This document shows, piece after piece, positions 29,911-38,819 of a stretch of DNA of 64,000 bases. The stretch covers positions 166,001 through 230,000 of the forward strand of contig NZ_CP020385.1 of the NCBI RefSeq assembly GCF_002073975.1. The letters are read 5' to 3'. Origin of the DNA: Rhodovulum sp. MB263. GTDB taxonomy: Bacteria; Pseudomonadota; Alphaproteobacteria; Rhodobacterales; Rhodobacteraceae. Under the pieces are notes generated by a model. That model did no database searches. It was not told where the DNA came from and saw nothing but the letters and a program-made list of their open reading frames with translations. The position numbers and the translations under genes were made by a program. The number at the start of each line of letters is the position of its first letter. The first letter of the stretch is position 1.

Positions 29911-30951
29911 TTATCCCCGCCGTCTTTTGCGGGTCAGCAGCCAGATCAGGTAAAGCCCGCCGATGACGCCGGTGACCTGGCCGATCGGCAGGATCGCGCC
30001 CCAGGGGGCGAGGCGGCTGAGAAGATCCGCGCCCAGCATCAGCGCAGCCCCCATCAGCGCGGCGCCGATCAGGGGCTGGTCGGGCATGCGGGCGAGCCTC
30101 CGGACCAGTTGCGGCGCGGCCAGCGCCACGAAGGCGATGGGGCCCGCCGCCGCCGTGGCCAGCGCGGCCAGCGTCACCGCGCCCGCCAGCATCCACCGCC
30201 GCACCCGCTCGACCGGCACGCCCAGGGGGCCGGCGAGATCGTCGCCCATGGTCATCAGCCCCAGCGGCCGCATTCCCAGCAGAAGCGGCGGCATCAAAAG
30301 CCCCAGCCCCAGCCAGAGCGGCCAGACATGGCCCCAGCTCCGGCCCTCGACCGAGCCCGCGAGCCAGAGATTGCCGGAAATCGCGGCGTCGAGGTCTCCG
30401 CGCACCAGCAGAAGCGCGTTGAGGGCGCTGAGGACGGCGCCGACGCCGATGCCGGTCAGGACCAGCCGGTAGGCGCCGACCCGCCCGTCCTTGCGCGCCA
30501 GCAGGTAGACGCAGATCCCGGTCAGCATCGCGCCCGCCAGCGCCGCGGGCACCACGCCCGCCCCGCTGCCGCCCAAGCCGATGATCCAGACCAGCGCGCC
30601 GCTGGCCGCGCCCGCGGTGAAGCCGATCACGTCGGGCGAGCCCAGCGGGTTCCGCGACACTGTCTGGAAGATCGCGCCCGAGGCCCCCAGCGCAGCCCCC
30701 GCGCCCAGCGTCACCAGGAGGCGCGGCAGGCGGATATCCATCACCACATGGGCCAGCATCCGCGACGGCGCCTCGCCCGCCAGCACCTGCCAGATCTCGG
30801 CCGGGCCGATGGCGATCCGCCCCAGTCGCAGCGAGACCAGCGCCCCGGCCGCGAGCAGGAGCATCAGCGCGAGATTGACCCAAAGCGCCCGCCGCCCGCT
30901 CCGGAGCGACAGGCCGCGCCAGCGCCAGACGATATGCGCGGCCCCGCTCAC
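29911..30951 (-). CDS. Iron-siderophore permease (FecCD family, FepG-like)
   Basis: 346 residues with about nine to ten hydrophobic helices and the family signatures RLPRLLVTLGAGAALGASG, NPLGSPDVIGFTAGA and GPIAFVALAAPQLVRRL. The ATPase coupling loop is the conserved G near the last of these. It pairs with the second permease encoded immediately upstream (four-base overlap). The N-terminus has a short basic stretch before the first helix. Confidence 0.92.
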   Translation of the reverse strand: MSGAAHIVWRWRGLSLRSGRRALWVNLALMLLLAAGALVSLRLGRIAIGPAEIWQVLAGEAPSRMLAHVVMDIRLPRLLVTLGAGAALGASGAIFQTVSRNPLGSPDVIGFTAGAASGALVWIIGLGGSGAGVVPAALAGAMLTGICVYLLARKDGRVGAYRLVLTGIGVGAVLSALNALLLVRGDLDAAISGNLWLAGSVEGRSWGHVWPLWLGLGLLMPPLLLGMRPLGLMTMGDDLAGPLGVPVERVRRWMLAGAVTLAALATAAAGPIAFVALAAPQLVRRLARMPDQPLIGAALMGAALMLGADLLSRLAPWGAILPIGQVTGVIGGLYLIWLLTRKRRRG

Positions 30952-31940
30952 AGCGCGTTCATCCGCATCCGGCGGGCAAGCGCCACGAAGACCGGCCCGC
31001 CGATCAGCGCGGCCATGATGCCGACATCGATCTGGCTCGGTCCGCCGATCACCCGTCCGGCCAGATCGGCAATGCCGACCAGCGCGCCGCCGAGGATCAT
31101 CGAGGCCAGCAGAAGCCCGCGATGGGCGGGGCCGACGATATGGCGCGCGAGATGCGGGGCCGAGAGGCCGACAAAGGCGATGGGGCCCGCGGCCGAAGTC
31201 GCCACGCCGCCCAGCACCACGATGACGCCGGCGGCAGCGAGCCAGATCCGGCGCGGATCGGCGCCGAGGCTCTGGCCGAAATCCTGCCCCAGCGCCAGCG
31301 CGTCGAGCGGACGGGCAAGCGCCAGCGCGGCCAGCGCGCCAAGGCTGACAAGGGCCGCGGCAGGCCCCAGCACCTGCCAGTCGCGCCCCTGCAGCGAGCC
31401 GACCGCCCAGTGGCGGAACTGGTCGAAGACATGGGCCTCGACATTGACGGTGACAAGCCGGGTCAGGGTCAGCAGCACGATCGAGAGCGCCGCCCCCGCC
31501 AGCACCAGCCGGACCGGATCGCGGGTCTGCGCCATGCCGCCAAGCGCGAAGACCGCCGCGCCGCCAAGCCCGGCGCCAAAGATCCCGGCCCAGAGCGAGC
31601 CCGCGATATCGATCCGCCCGGTCAGCGCGATCAGGCAGACGATGGCCAGCGTCGCCCCGGCCGAGACCCCCAGAAGCCCCGGATCGGCCAGCGGGTTGCG
31701 GGTGAGCGTCTGCATCATCGCCCCCGCCGCCCCGAGCGCGGCCCCCACCACCAGCGCCAGCAGGGCGCGCGGCAGGCGCTGGTCGCGCACCAGCAGATGC
31801 GCGCCCTCGGCCGGGTCGAAGCGCAGCAGGGCCTCGAGCGTGACATCGGGCGCGATCTGGCGCGGGCCGAAAAACAGGCTGGCCAGCGTCACCGCCGCCA
31901 GCAGGCCGAGGGTCAGCCAGATCCGGGAGCCGCGGACCAT
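30948..31940 (-). CDS. Iron-siderophore permease (FecCD family, FepD-like)
   Basis: 330 residues from the ATG at 31940; the frame runs further upstream but into the binding-protein gene. Signatures: RLPRALLALVVGAALGAAG, NPLADPGLLGVSAGATLA and GPIAFVGLSAPHLARHI. Together with the downstream partner it forms the inner-membrane channel for the ferric siderophore. Four bases separate it from the binding-protein gene and four bases overlap the second permease, so translation is probably coupled. Confidence 0.92.
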   Translation of the reverse strand: MVRGSRIWLTLGLLAAVTLASLFFGPRQIAPDVTLEALLRFDPAEGAHLLVRDQRLPRALLALVVGAALGAAGAMMQTLTRNPLADPGLLGVSAGATLAIVCLIALTGRIDIAGSLWAGIFGAGLGGAAVFALGGMAQTRDPVRLVLAGAALSIVLLTLTRLVTVNVEAHVFDQFRHWAVGSLQGRDWQVLGPAAALVSLGALAALALARPLDALALGQDFGQSLGADPRRIWLAAAGVIVVLGGVATSAAGPIAFVGLSAPHLARHIVGPAHRGLLLASMILGGALVGIADLAGRVIGGPSQIDVGIMAALIGGPVFVALARRMRMNAL

Positions 31941-31944
31941 GGGC

Positions 31945-32895
31945 TCAGGCCCCGCCAAAGCGGCGGGCGATGCTGTCGACGATCTCGCGGGCGCTGTAAT
32001 AGTCGATGCGGAAAGAGTTCTTGCCCAGCCCGTAGACCTGACCGCGCCCGACCGAGGGCAGGTTGGCAAGGATCGGGTCGGCCATGAAGCGCGCGGCATC
32101 GGCGTCGGTGCCCGCCAGCAGGAAGGTGGTCTCGGCGCTCAGCTGGGTGAGATGCTCATAGGAGGCGCGCACCACATCGGCCGAGGCGGGCATCGAGGCG
32201 CTTTGCCAGCTGGTCGGCGGGTCTTCGAGATCGAAGCCCAGCCCCGTCAGCAGGCGGCCATGGGCGCCCCCGGCCCGGGCCACGGGATTGGGCGCGCCGG
32301 GGCCGTTATAGCTGACGATATTGGCGCGGCCCCCGGGCAGGGTCAGGGTGGCGCGGGTGGTGGCGAGGCTCTCGGCAAAGCCCGCCAGCAGGGCCTCGGC
32401 CTCGGCCGCGCGGCCGGTGGCACGGGCGAGGCGTGCGGTCAGTTCCTCCCAGGCCATCGCGCCGTAATCGAGGACCAGCACCGGGGCCACCTCGGCCAGG
32501 GCCGCGCGCTGCGCCAGCGCGGAATCGGCGCCGCCGGCCGAGACCACGATCAGGTCGGGCTCCAGCGCCCAGGCGGCCTCGAGATCGATCGAGCCCGCGC
32601 GCCAGAGCTTCTCGACGCCGCGGGCCCGGGCCTCGGCCTGCCATTGCTCGAAGAAGGCGCCGCGCACGGTGGTGGCGCTGGCGATCACCGGCGCGCCGAT
32701 GGCCAGGAGGCTGCCGGTGAGCGTGACCGAGCTCGACAGCACCCGGGCAGGCGGCGCGGGCAGGACGGTTTCGCTGCCATCGGCATTGGCCAGGCGGCGC
32801 GGCCAGCCGGGGGCGGCGCCCGTGGAACTGGCCCGGGCAGAGCTGCCAAGTGCTGCGGCGCAGGTGGCGAGGGTCAGGAAGGAACGGCGGTTCAT
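31945..32895 (-). CDS. Periplasmic iron-siderophore binding protein (FepB-like)
   Basis: 316 residues from the ATG at 32895. The start MNRRSFLTLATCAAAL has a twin-arginine motif, so export may be by the Tat route. The rest shows the class III binding-protein pattern: VLSSSVTLTGSLLAIGAP, LEPDLIVVSAGG, then a second lobe ending near YYSAREIVDSIARRFG. It hands ferric siderophore from the TonB receptor to the FecCD permeases. The start overlaps the stop of the preceding condensation gene by four bases. Confidence 0.9.
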   Translation of the reverse strand: MNRRSFLTLATCAAALGSSARASSTGAAPGWPRRLANADGSETVLPAPPARVLSSSVTLTGSLLAIGAPVIASATTVRGAFFEQWQAEARARGVEKLWRAGSIDLEAAWALEPDLIVVSAGGADSALAQRAALAEVAPVLVLDYGAMAWEELTARLARATGRAAEAEALLAGFAESLATTRATLTLPGGRANIVSYNGPGAPNPVARAGGAHGRLLTGLGFDLEDPPTSWQSASMPASADVVRASYEHLTQLSAETTFLLAGTDADAARFMADPILANLPSVGRGQVYGLGKNSFRIDYYSAREIVDSIARRFGGA

Positions 32896-34280
32896 GTCTT
32901 CTCCTGTCGGCTGGCGATGGGGCGGGCGGTACGGGCGGGATGGCATGGCGCGGGCCCGGCGGAGTGCTCTGCAAGCAGCTCTGCGAGCGGACGGTCCCGC
33001 GCATCCGGGGCGCAGGCGCGCGCAAGGAAGGGGACAAGCGCGCGGGCCGCGGCGGCGACCTCGCCGGCCGAGGCGGGATCTGCGTCGATCGACAGGGCCA
33101 GTTCCGAGCCGTCGCTGCGCGCGCTCCAGGTCAGGTTGAAGCCGTCGCCGGGACCGGCGGCCAGCACCTCGCTTTGGGCGGTGCAACCGGGGAATTCGGG
33201 CGGATCGAAGGGCAGCACGTTGACAAGCGGCGAGAAGAAGAACCGTTCGCCCGCGCGCAGGCCACGATCTGCGGCCATCTGCTCGACCCGGTAGCGGCCG
33301 TGGCGGCGCAACCCGCGCAACGTCTGCCCGGAGCGGTCGAGAAAGGCGCCGAGGGTTTCGCCGGGCCGGTGCGAGACGATCAGGGGCAGGATGTTCACCA
33401 CAAGTGCCGGGATGGCGGCGGCGACGCTGCCCAGACGGCTCTGATAGGGCAGCCAGACCGGCAGGCCCGGCGCCCCGGCGGGGTGGTCGCGCGCGATCCA
33501 GGCGGCGCTGAGCAGGGTCAGGAGGTCGGGCCAGCCCATCCCCGCCGTGCGGGCCGCCTGCTGCAGCTGAGCTTCCAGCCCGGCGGGCAGGTCGGGGGCG
33601 GCGGCCAGCGGCGGGGGGGCGTAGTCCTCGCCCCCCTTGGGCAGGACGCCGAGATCGGGGATGTCGCGCAGGACCCCGGCCCAATGGGCCTGATCGCGGT
33701 TATGGCGGGGCCCCGCGCGATAGGCGGTTTCCTCCTCGAGGTAGCGGGCGAAGGGCAGGAACGGTCCGGGACCGGCGCGGTGGCCAAGGGCTTCGGCATA
33801 AAGCGCGGCCGCGCGCCGCTCGATCAGCGACATGCCGTAGCCGTCCAGCAGGATATGATGGCCGCGCAGATACCACAGCCAGCGACGCGGCCCCACCCGC
33901 AAGAGCCAGAGCGCGCAAAGCGGGTCGCGCTCCAGATCGATGGGCCGGGCGATGTCCTCTGCCATCATCCGGCGGGCGCGGGCCTCGGGGGCGGGGGTCC
34001 GTTGCAGGTCCTGCACGCGCACCGCCGGGATGCGCCCGGGATCGACCCGCTGGCGCGGCCCGCCCGGCCCGTCGCGAAAGCGCAGCGCCAGCACCTCGGC
34101 CTCGCGCGCAAGCCGGGACAGGGCGGCGACAAGCGCGACCTCGTCCGCCGCGCCCTCGATCGCGATGCAATGGGCGACGGTGGACAGCGGCCGGTCCGGG
34201 TGAAAGCGGAACTCCTCCCAGAAATCGAGCTGGGCGAGGGTCAGCTCCAGCCAGGCGGCGTCCCGGAATTCCGCGGTCAT
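32892..34280 (-). CDS. vibH: Stand-alone NRPS condensation protein (VibH-like amide synthase)
   Basis: 462 residues, the size of a single condensation domain and nothing else. The catalytic motif HHILLDG is intact at 141-147. LTLAQLDFWEEF at the start and PFDPPEFPG further on fit the VibH/EntF C-domain group. VibH joins DHB, held on the aryl carrier, to a free polyamine without needing a second carrier. Here it should make the first DHB-polyamine amide(s). It sits between the large NRPS and the binding-protein gene with four-base overlaps on both sides. Confidence 0.85.
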   Translation of the reverse strand: MTAEFRDAAWLELTLAQLDFWEEFRFHPDRPLSTVAHCIAIEGAADEVALVAALSRLAREAEVLALRFRDGPGGPRQRVDPGRIPAVRVQDLQRTPAPEARARRMMAEDIARPIDLERDPLCALWLLRVGPRRWLWYLRGHHILLDGYGMSLIERRAAALYAEALGHRAGPGPFLPFARYLEEETAYRAGPRHNRDQAHWAGVLRDIPDLGVLPKGGEDYAPPPLAAAPDLPAGLEAQLQQAARTAGMGWPDLLTLLSAAWIARDHPAGAPGLPVWLPYQSRLGSVAAAIPALVVNILPLIVSHRPGETLGAFLDRSGQTLRGLRRHGRYRVEQMAADRGLRAGERFFFSPLVNVLPFDPPEFPGCTAQSEVLAAGPGDGFNLTWSARSDGSELALSIDADPASAGEVAAAARALVPFLARACAPDARDRPLAELLAEHSAGPAPCHPARTARPIASRQEKT

Positions 34281-37200
34281 CGGGGTCCCTCCGGTTCGGG
34301 AGGGGCCGGGATCAACTGCGCGGCCTGCCGGGCGGTGCGCGCCGGGATCAGCCGGGAGGGGCGCAGCGCGGTGCCGAAGCGGGCATTCAGCGCCGCGGCC
34401 ACGCCGATCAGGTGCTCGGGCAGAAGGCCCAGATCGATCAGCGGGCTGTCGATGGTGGCCTCGGGGGCCGGGCCGGTCTGCCGCAGGTAGATGTCGAGCA
34501 CCGCGCGTCCCAGCCTGTCGGAGCATGGCGCGGTGTGGGGAGGCAGGGCAAGCGCCCGGGCGGCGGCGCGGTCGGGCTTGCCGTTGGGCGAGAGCGGCAG
34601 CGCCGTTACGGCGATGAAGCGGTCGGGCAGGTGCGATTGCGGCAGCCGGCTGCGCAGCCAGGCGCGCAGCTCGGCGGGACCGGGGGGCTGGCCCTCGCGC
34701 GCGGCGTAAAGCGCGGCCAGCGTGGTTTCGCGTCCGTCGCCGGGGGCGAGATCGACGACCATGGCCCGGGACAAGGCGGGGTGATCCGCCAGCGCGGCCT
34801 CGATCTCGCCAAGGCTCACGCGGACACCCCGCACCTTGACATAGCCGCCCACCCGTCCGGCAAATAGGATCTGTCCCGGCCTGTCGGGCGACCATTGGCC
34901 CAGATCGCCGGTCCGGAAGGCGCGCTGGGGCGTGCCGTCGGCGCCCGGCAGGGTGACGAAGCCGTCCTGGCTCAAGCCGCCCGGCTCCAGATAGCCCAGC
35001 GACAGGCAGTCGCCCAGGGTGTGTATGCGGCCGGTGACGCCGGGCGGGCAGGGCTCTCCCAGCGGGTTGCAGATCCGGTATCCGGCGCCGTCGAGGGGAC
35101 GGCCATAGGGCACCGGCGCGGTCCCGGGCGCAGGTCCGTCGTCGGGCTCGAAGCCGGGACCGATCTCGTGCCAGATGCTCCAGATCGTGGTTTCGGTCGG
35201 GCCGCCCAGCGAGATCAGTCGCGCGGCGGGGCAGAGCCTGCGCAGCTCCGCCAGCGTGGCGGGCTTGATATAGTCGCCGCCCTGGGCGATCAGGCGCAGG
35301 CTTTCGATCTGTCCGGGACGGGCGCAGGCCAGCAGCATGTCCAGGATCGCCGGCACCGATACCCAGAGCGTCACCCGGTGTCGCGCGACCAGCCGCGCCC
35401 ATTCCACCGCGTCCTTCTCGTGCCCGGCGGCGGGCAGCACCACAGAGGCCCCGGCGGCAAGCCCGCCGAAAAGATCGAAAAGCGACATGTCGTGATGCAG
35501 CGGCGTGACCGAGATCAGCACGTCTTCCGGGCCCACCTGCCAGGCGGAAAGGGTCTGATCCAGCACATTGGCGGTGGCGCGGTTCGACAGCACCACGCAT
35601 TTGGGTGCGCCGGTGGTGCCCGAGGTGAAGAGGTAATAGCCCGGCCCGGTATCGAGGCTGCGCGCGCGCAGGCTGGCCGCGTCCGGCAGCGCGCCGCCGG
35701 GCCGGGGCAGATCGCCGGGGCGCAGGCAGCGCCGCCCCGGAAGTTCCTCCTCCGAGACGATCAGCGCGGGTGCCGCGCGGTCGAGCAGATAATCCCGGCG
35801 GGCAGGCGGTGCGGCGGCATCGACCGGCACCCAGACGATCCCGGCCATCGCCGCGGCCAGTTGCAGGACCACGTGATCGATCCCGCGCGGCAGATGGAGG
35901 GCCAGCACGTCCCCCGGGCCCATCCCCTCTGCGGCAAGCCCCGCAAGGGCGGCGGCGACCCGGTCGCGAAGCGCAGGGTAGTCGAGCCTTTCCTCGCCGC
36001 AGATCAGCGCGGGGCCCTGCGCGTGGTTCAGGGCCTCCGCGATCCTCACCAGATGGGGGGCGGGATCGGCCACATGGGGGCGGTCGGGCGGCAGATCCAC
36101 GGCGACCAGCGGGTCGGGCAGGCTCAGCGCGCCGGTCTCGGCCATGCTTTCCAGCGCGCGCAGGGCGGCCTCCAGCATGGCGGTCACGGTCGCGGGGGCA
36201 AGGACGTCCTCGGCATGATCGGCGGCGATCTCGATCCCGCCGCCGGGCGCGCGCATCAGGCGGATGTCGAGCGCGACCTGGGGCGTCTGGGTCAGCCCGT
36301 CCACCTGTCGCATGGCCGCGCCCCTGGGCGGTGTCTCCCAGTCGAGCCCGTTGGTCAGCACCACCGGCAGGGCCAGCGGCCCGCCGGTCCGGGCCAGCAG
36401 CTGGCGCGCCAGATCGACCCCGGAAAAACCCATATGCCCGAGCCCCGCCATGGTCCGGGCCTGAAGTGCGGCGGCCCTCGCGCGCGGCGTGCCCGAGCCG
36501 GCGTCATGGTCGAGCGCGATGAAGGAGGCGCGGTTGCCCAGATCCTCGCGGTCGAGCGCCGGGGCGGTGGGCAGGCCCGCGCAGATCTGCAGATCGGGAG
36601 TGAAGCGGGCCAGCACCTCGAGGATCGCAAAGCCGAGAAGCGTGTTCAGGAACAGCCCCTCGCGGGCGGCCGTGCGGCGCAGGGGACGGATCAGTTCGGG
36701 CGAAAGGATCCGAGAGCTGCGCCGGTAACGCGCCGGTCCCGGCCGGTCGGGCGGTCTTCGCCAGGGCAGGCGCGGCGCGCTTTCGACGCGGGCCAGGGCC
36801 TCGGCCCAGTAGGCGGCATCGGCGGCCCGCTCCTCGGCCGGAACCGGCGGCGGAACGGGCAGGCGCGCGGCGGCGGGTGTGCTGGCAGACAGCGGGTCGG
36901 TGGCGAAAAGCTCGGCGCAGATCTGGGCGATGGCGGGCCCGTCCAGCCCGAGGCCGTCGAACTTGACGGCCAGCGCGTCCTCCTGTCCCTCGGGCATGGG
37001 CAGGGCGCAGACCTGCCAGAGCGGGCCATCCAGCGGGCCATCCAGCGGACAGGGGCTGCGGGCGAAGTCCTGCCAGACCGCCTGCAGCCGGGCCTCGGCA
37101 TCGGGCGCGGCGCGCAGGTCGTGGGTCACGAGCGGCAGCTTGGGGTGCCGGGCCAGATATTGCCGCCCGGCATCGGCATCGATGCGCAGCCGCAGCGCCG

Positions 37201-38644
37201 GATGCGCGTCGCAGAGCGCCTGAAGCCGCGCGCCGAGGGCCGCCTCGTCCAGCCTGCCGCGAAAGAGCCGCGCCTCGTGCATGGCGATGCCCCCCAGCGG
37301 CAGCACCTCCTCGCGCCCGGCCAGATAGGCACGCTGCAAGGGACTGAGAGGCCAGCTTTCCGGTGCGGACGGGGCATCTGCCAGCGCATGAAGGCGATCC
37401 ATGAAGATCTTGAAAAGGCGGGTAATCCAGTCCTGCTTGATCAGATCCAGCCGGATGTCCCAGTTGACGAGCAGCCCCTCCCCCAGCCGCGCGATCTGCG
37501 CGTCGAGCGCCACGCCCGGCCCCTGCGAGACCGACCAGACCAGATCGCCAAGGCAGCGCCGCGCGCGGTCGGACAGGACCGAGCCGCGCGGGTGATCGAA
37601 CCCGGCGGTGAAGACCACGGGGGCCTCGGGGACATGGCCCAGATGGCGGGCCAGATCGCGCATCTGGCCGGGGCCGGGATGGGCGCTGTGGCCGATCGCG
37701 CCTGCCAGATCGGCCTGCACCCGGCGGGCAAGGGCGGCCAGATCGGGCTCTGCGCCCGCGACCCCGAGAAGCGCGAAATCGGAAAAATCGCCGATGATCG
37801 GGGTCTCGCCCTCTGGGCGGTGGAACATCGGCACGGTCAGGCGCAAGGCGGGCTGGCCGCAGGCGCGGGCCAGCTCCTGTGCGAAAAGCGCCAGCGTCAG
37901 CGCGGTGGGCGTGACCCGCATCTCGCGGGCGCGGCGCATCAGGCCCCGGGTCCGGGCTGGGTCCAGCCGCTCGGCCAGGCGGGCGGTGCGGGGGGCGTCT
38001 TCCCGCCGTCCGGGCGGGCGCGGCAGCTCCGGGGCCGCGGGCAGGGCGGCGATGCGCTCCTGCCACCAGGCGCGGGCGGCGGCCGCGCGGGCGGGGCCGT
38101 CCGGGTCGCTGCGCCGCGCCTCGAGATGGGCGGCGAAATCGCCTGCCTCCGGCAGGGCAGAACCGGGGCCGTCCTCGTAGAGCCGGGCCAGGTCCTCCAT
38201 CAGGTCGGGAAAGCAGGAAGGATCGGCCGCGATCATGTCCAGATCGACATGCAACCGGCTGCCGCCTCCGGGCAGCAGGCTGAGGGAAAACGCCACGGCC
38301 TCGCCCCGCTCCAGCGCCAGCCGCTGATGGCTTTGGTCCGCGCGGATGCGTTCGAGGGCCAGCTGGCAGTCGAGCGCGCCAAGCCGGCTGAGATCGTGCC
38401 GGTCAAGGAACGGCCCCGGGCGCGGCGGCAGTATCCGGGCCGTGCCATCCGCCGCGACGGCCAGCCGCAGATTGGCATGGCGGGCGATCAGGGCGGCAAT
38501 CGCGCGCTCCAGCCGGTCGGGATCGAGGGCACCATCCGTGCGGTCGAGCTCGACATAAAGATGCGCCGAGGGACCCTGCGCCCCCTGGCCCCCGGCATGT
38601 CCGTTGACCCAGCTGGCCGCTTGCATCGGCGTCAGATCATACAT
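34277..38644 (-). CDS. vibF: NRPS with two heterocyclization domains and an adenylation domain (VibF N-terminal half)
   Basis: 1455 residues from the ATG at 38644; a TTG two codons upstream is possible. Domains: Cy1 (about 1-420) with D136, D141 and C144 where DxxxxDxxS is expected; Cy2 (about 430-860) with D563, D568 and A571; adenylation (about 870-1360) with SGTTGAPK near 1005, GGPTETTIW, FRTGDLGQW and PNGKPDR; and a carrier-like tail (about 1372-1445) in which the usual GGxSL reads GLLPEHL, so there is no serine to modify. The order Cy-Cy-A is that of VibF, which activates threonine, couples it to DHB and closes an oxazoline. The working carrier must be the one in the 700-residue NRPS downstream. 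The promoter region is shared with entE. Confidence 0.87.
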   Translation of the reverse strand: MYDLTPMQAASWVNGHAGGQGAQGPSAHLYVELDRTDGALDPDRLERAIAALIARHANLRLAVAADGTARILPPRPGPFLDRHDLSRLGALDCQLALERIRADQSHQRLALERGEAVAFSLSLLPGGGSRLHVDLDMIAADPSCFPDLMEDLARLYEDGPGSALPEAGDFAAHLEARRSDPDGPARAAAARAWWQERIAALPAAPELPRPPGRREDAPRTARLAERLDPARTRGLMRRAREMRVTPTALTLALFAQELARACGQPALRLTVPMFHRPEGETPIIGDFSDFALLGVAGAEPDLAALARRVQADLAGAIGHSAHPGPGQMRDLARHLGHVPEAPVVFTAGFDHPRGSVLSDRARRCLGDLVWSVSQGPGVALDAQIARLGEGLLVNWDIRLDLIKQDWITRLFKIFMDRLHALADAPSAPESWPLSPLQRAYLAGREEVLPLGGIAMHEARLFRGRLDEAALGARLQALCDAHPALRLRIDADAGRQYLARHPKLPLVTHDLRAAPDAEARLQAVWQDFARSPCPLDGPLDGPLWQVCALPMPEGQEDALAVKFDGLGLDGPAIAQICAELFATDPLSASTPAAARLPVPPPVPAEERAADAAYWAEALARVESAPRLPWRRPPDRPGPARYRRSSRILSPELIRPLRRTAAREGLFLNTLLGFAILEVLARFTPDLQICAGLPTAPALDREDLGNRASFIALDHDAGSGTPRARAAALQARTMAGLGHMGFSGVDLARQLLARTGGPLALPVVLTNGLDWETPPRGAAMRQVDGLTQTPQVALDIRLMRAPGGGIEIAADHAEDVLAPATVTAMLEAALRALESMAETGALSLPDPLVAVDLPPDRPHVADPAPHLVRIAEALNHAQGPALICGEERLDYPALRDRVAAALAGLAAEGMGPGDVLALHLPRGIDHVVLQLAAAMAGIVWVPVDAAAPPARRDYLLDRAAPALIVSEEELPGRRCLRPGDLPRPGGALPDAASLRARSLDTGPGYYLFTSGTTGAPKCVVLSNRATANVLDQTLSAWQVGPEDVLISVTPLHHDMSLFDLFGGLAAGASVVLPAAGHEKDAVEWARLVARHRVTLWVSVPAILDMLLACARPGQIESLRLIAQGGDYIKPATLAELRRLCPAARLISLGGPTETTIWSIWHEIGPGFEPDDGPAPGTAPVPYGRPLDGAGYRICNPLGEPCPPGVTGRIHTLGDCLSLGYLEPGGLSQDGFVTLPGADGTPQRAFRTGDLGQWSPDRPGQILFAGRVGGYVKVRGVRVSLGEIEAALADHPALSRAMVVDLAPGDGRETTLAALYAAREGQPPGPAELRAWLRSRLPQSHLPDRFIAVTALPLSPNGKPDRAAARALALPPHTAPCSDRLGRAVLDIYLRQTGPAPEATIDSPLIDLGLLPEHLIGVAAALNARFGTALRPSRLIPARTARQAAQLIPAPPEPEGPR

Positions 38645-38669
38645 CGGCAACGACCCTGTTGACAGTTCC

Positions 38670-38684
38670 TGACATAAATACTCA
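38670..38684. promoter_or_regulatory. Candidate iron box (TGA-N9-TCA) in the divergent promoter
   Basis: TGACATAAATACTCA lies in the 175-base region between the large NRPS gene (minus) and entE (plus), inside the only AT-rich stretch nearby. TGA-N9-TCA is the consensus reported for the RirA or Iron-Rhodo box in alphaproteobacteria. It is placed to repress both arms when iron is sufficient. The motif is short, so a chance match cannot be excluded. Confidence 0.5.
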
Positions 38685-38819
38685 ACTATCAGCGCCCGTC
38701 AACCGGAGCAAATCGGCGCAAGCCAACTGGCGCCCTCATGGCTGTGGCGCGCGCAATCGGCGGCGGGCAGGGTATTGATTTCCGGCCGATTTCGGCCGCT
38801 GCACAGGGACCGGATCTTG

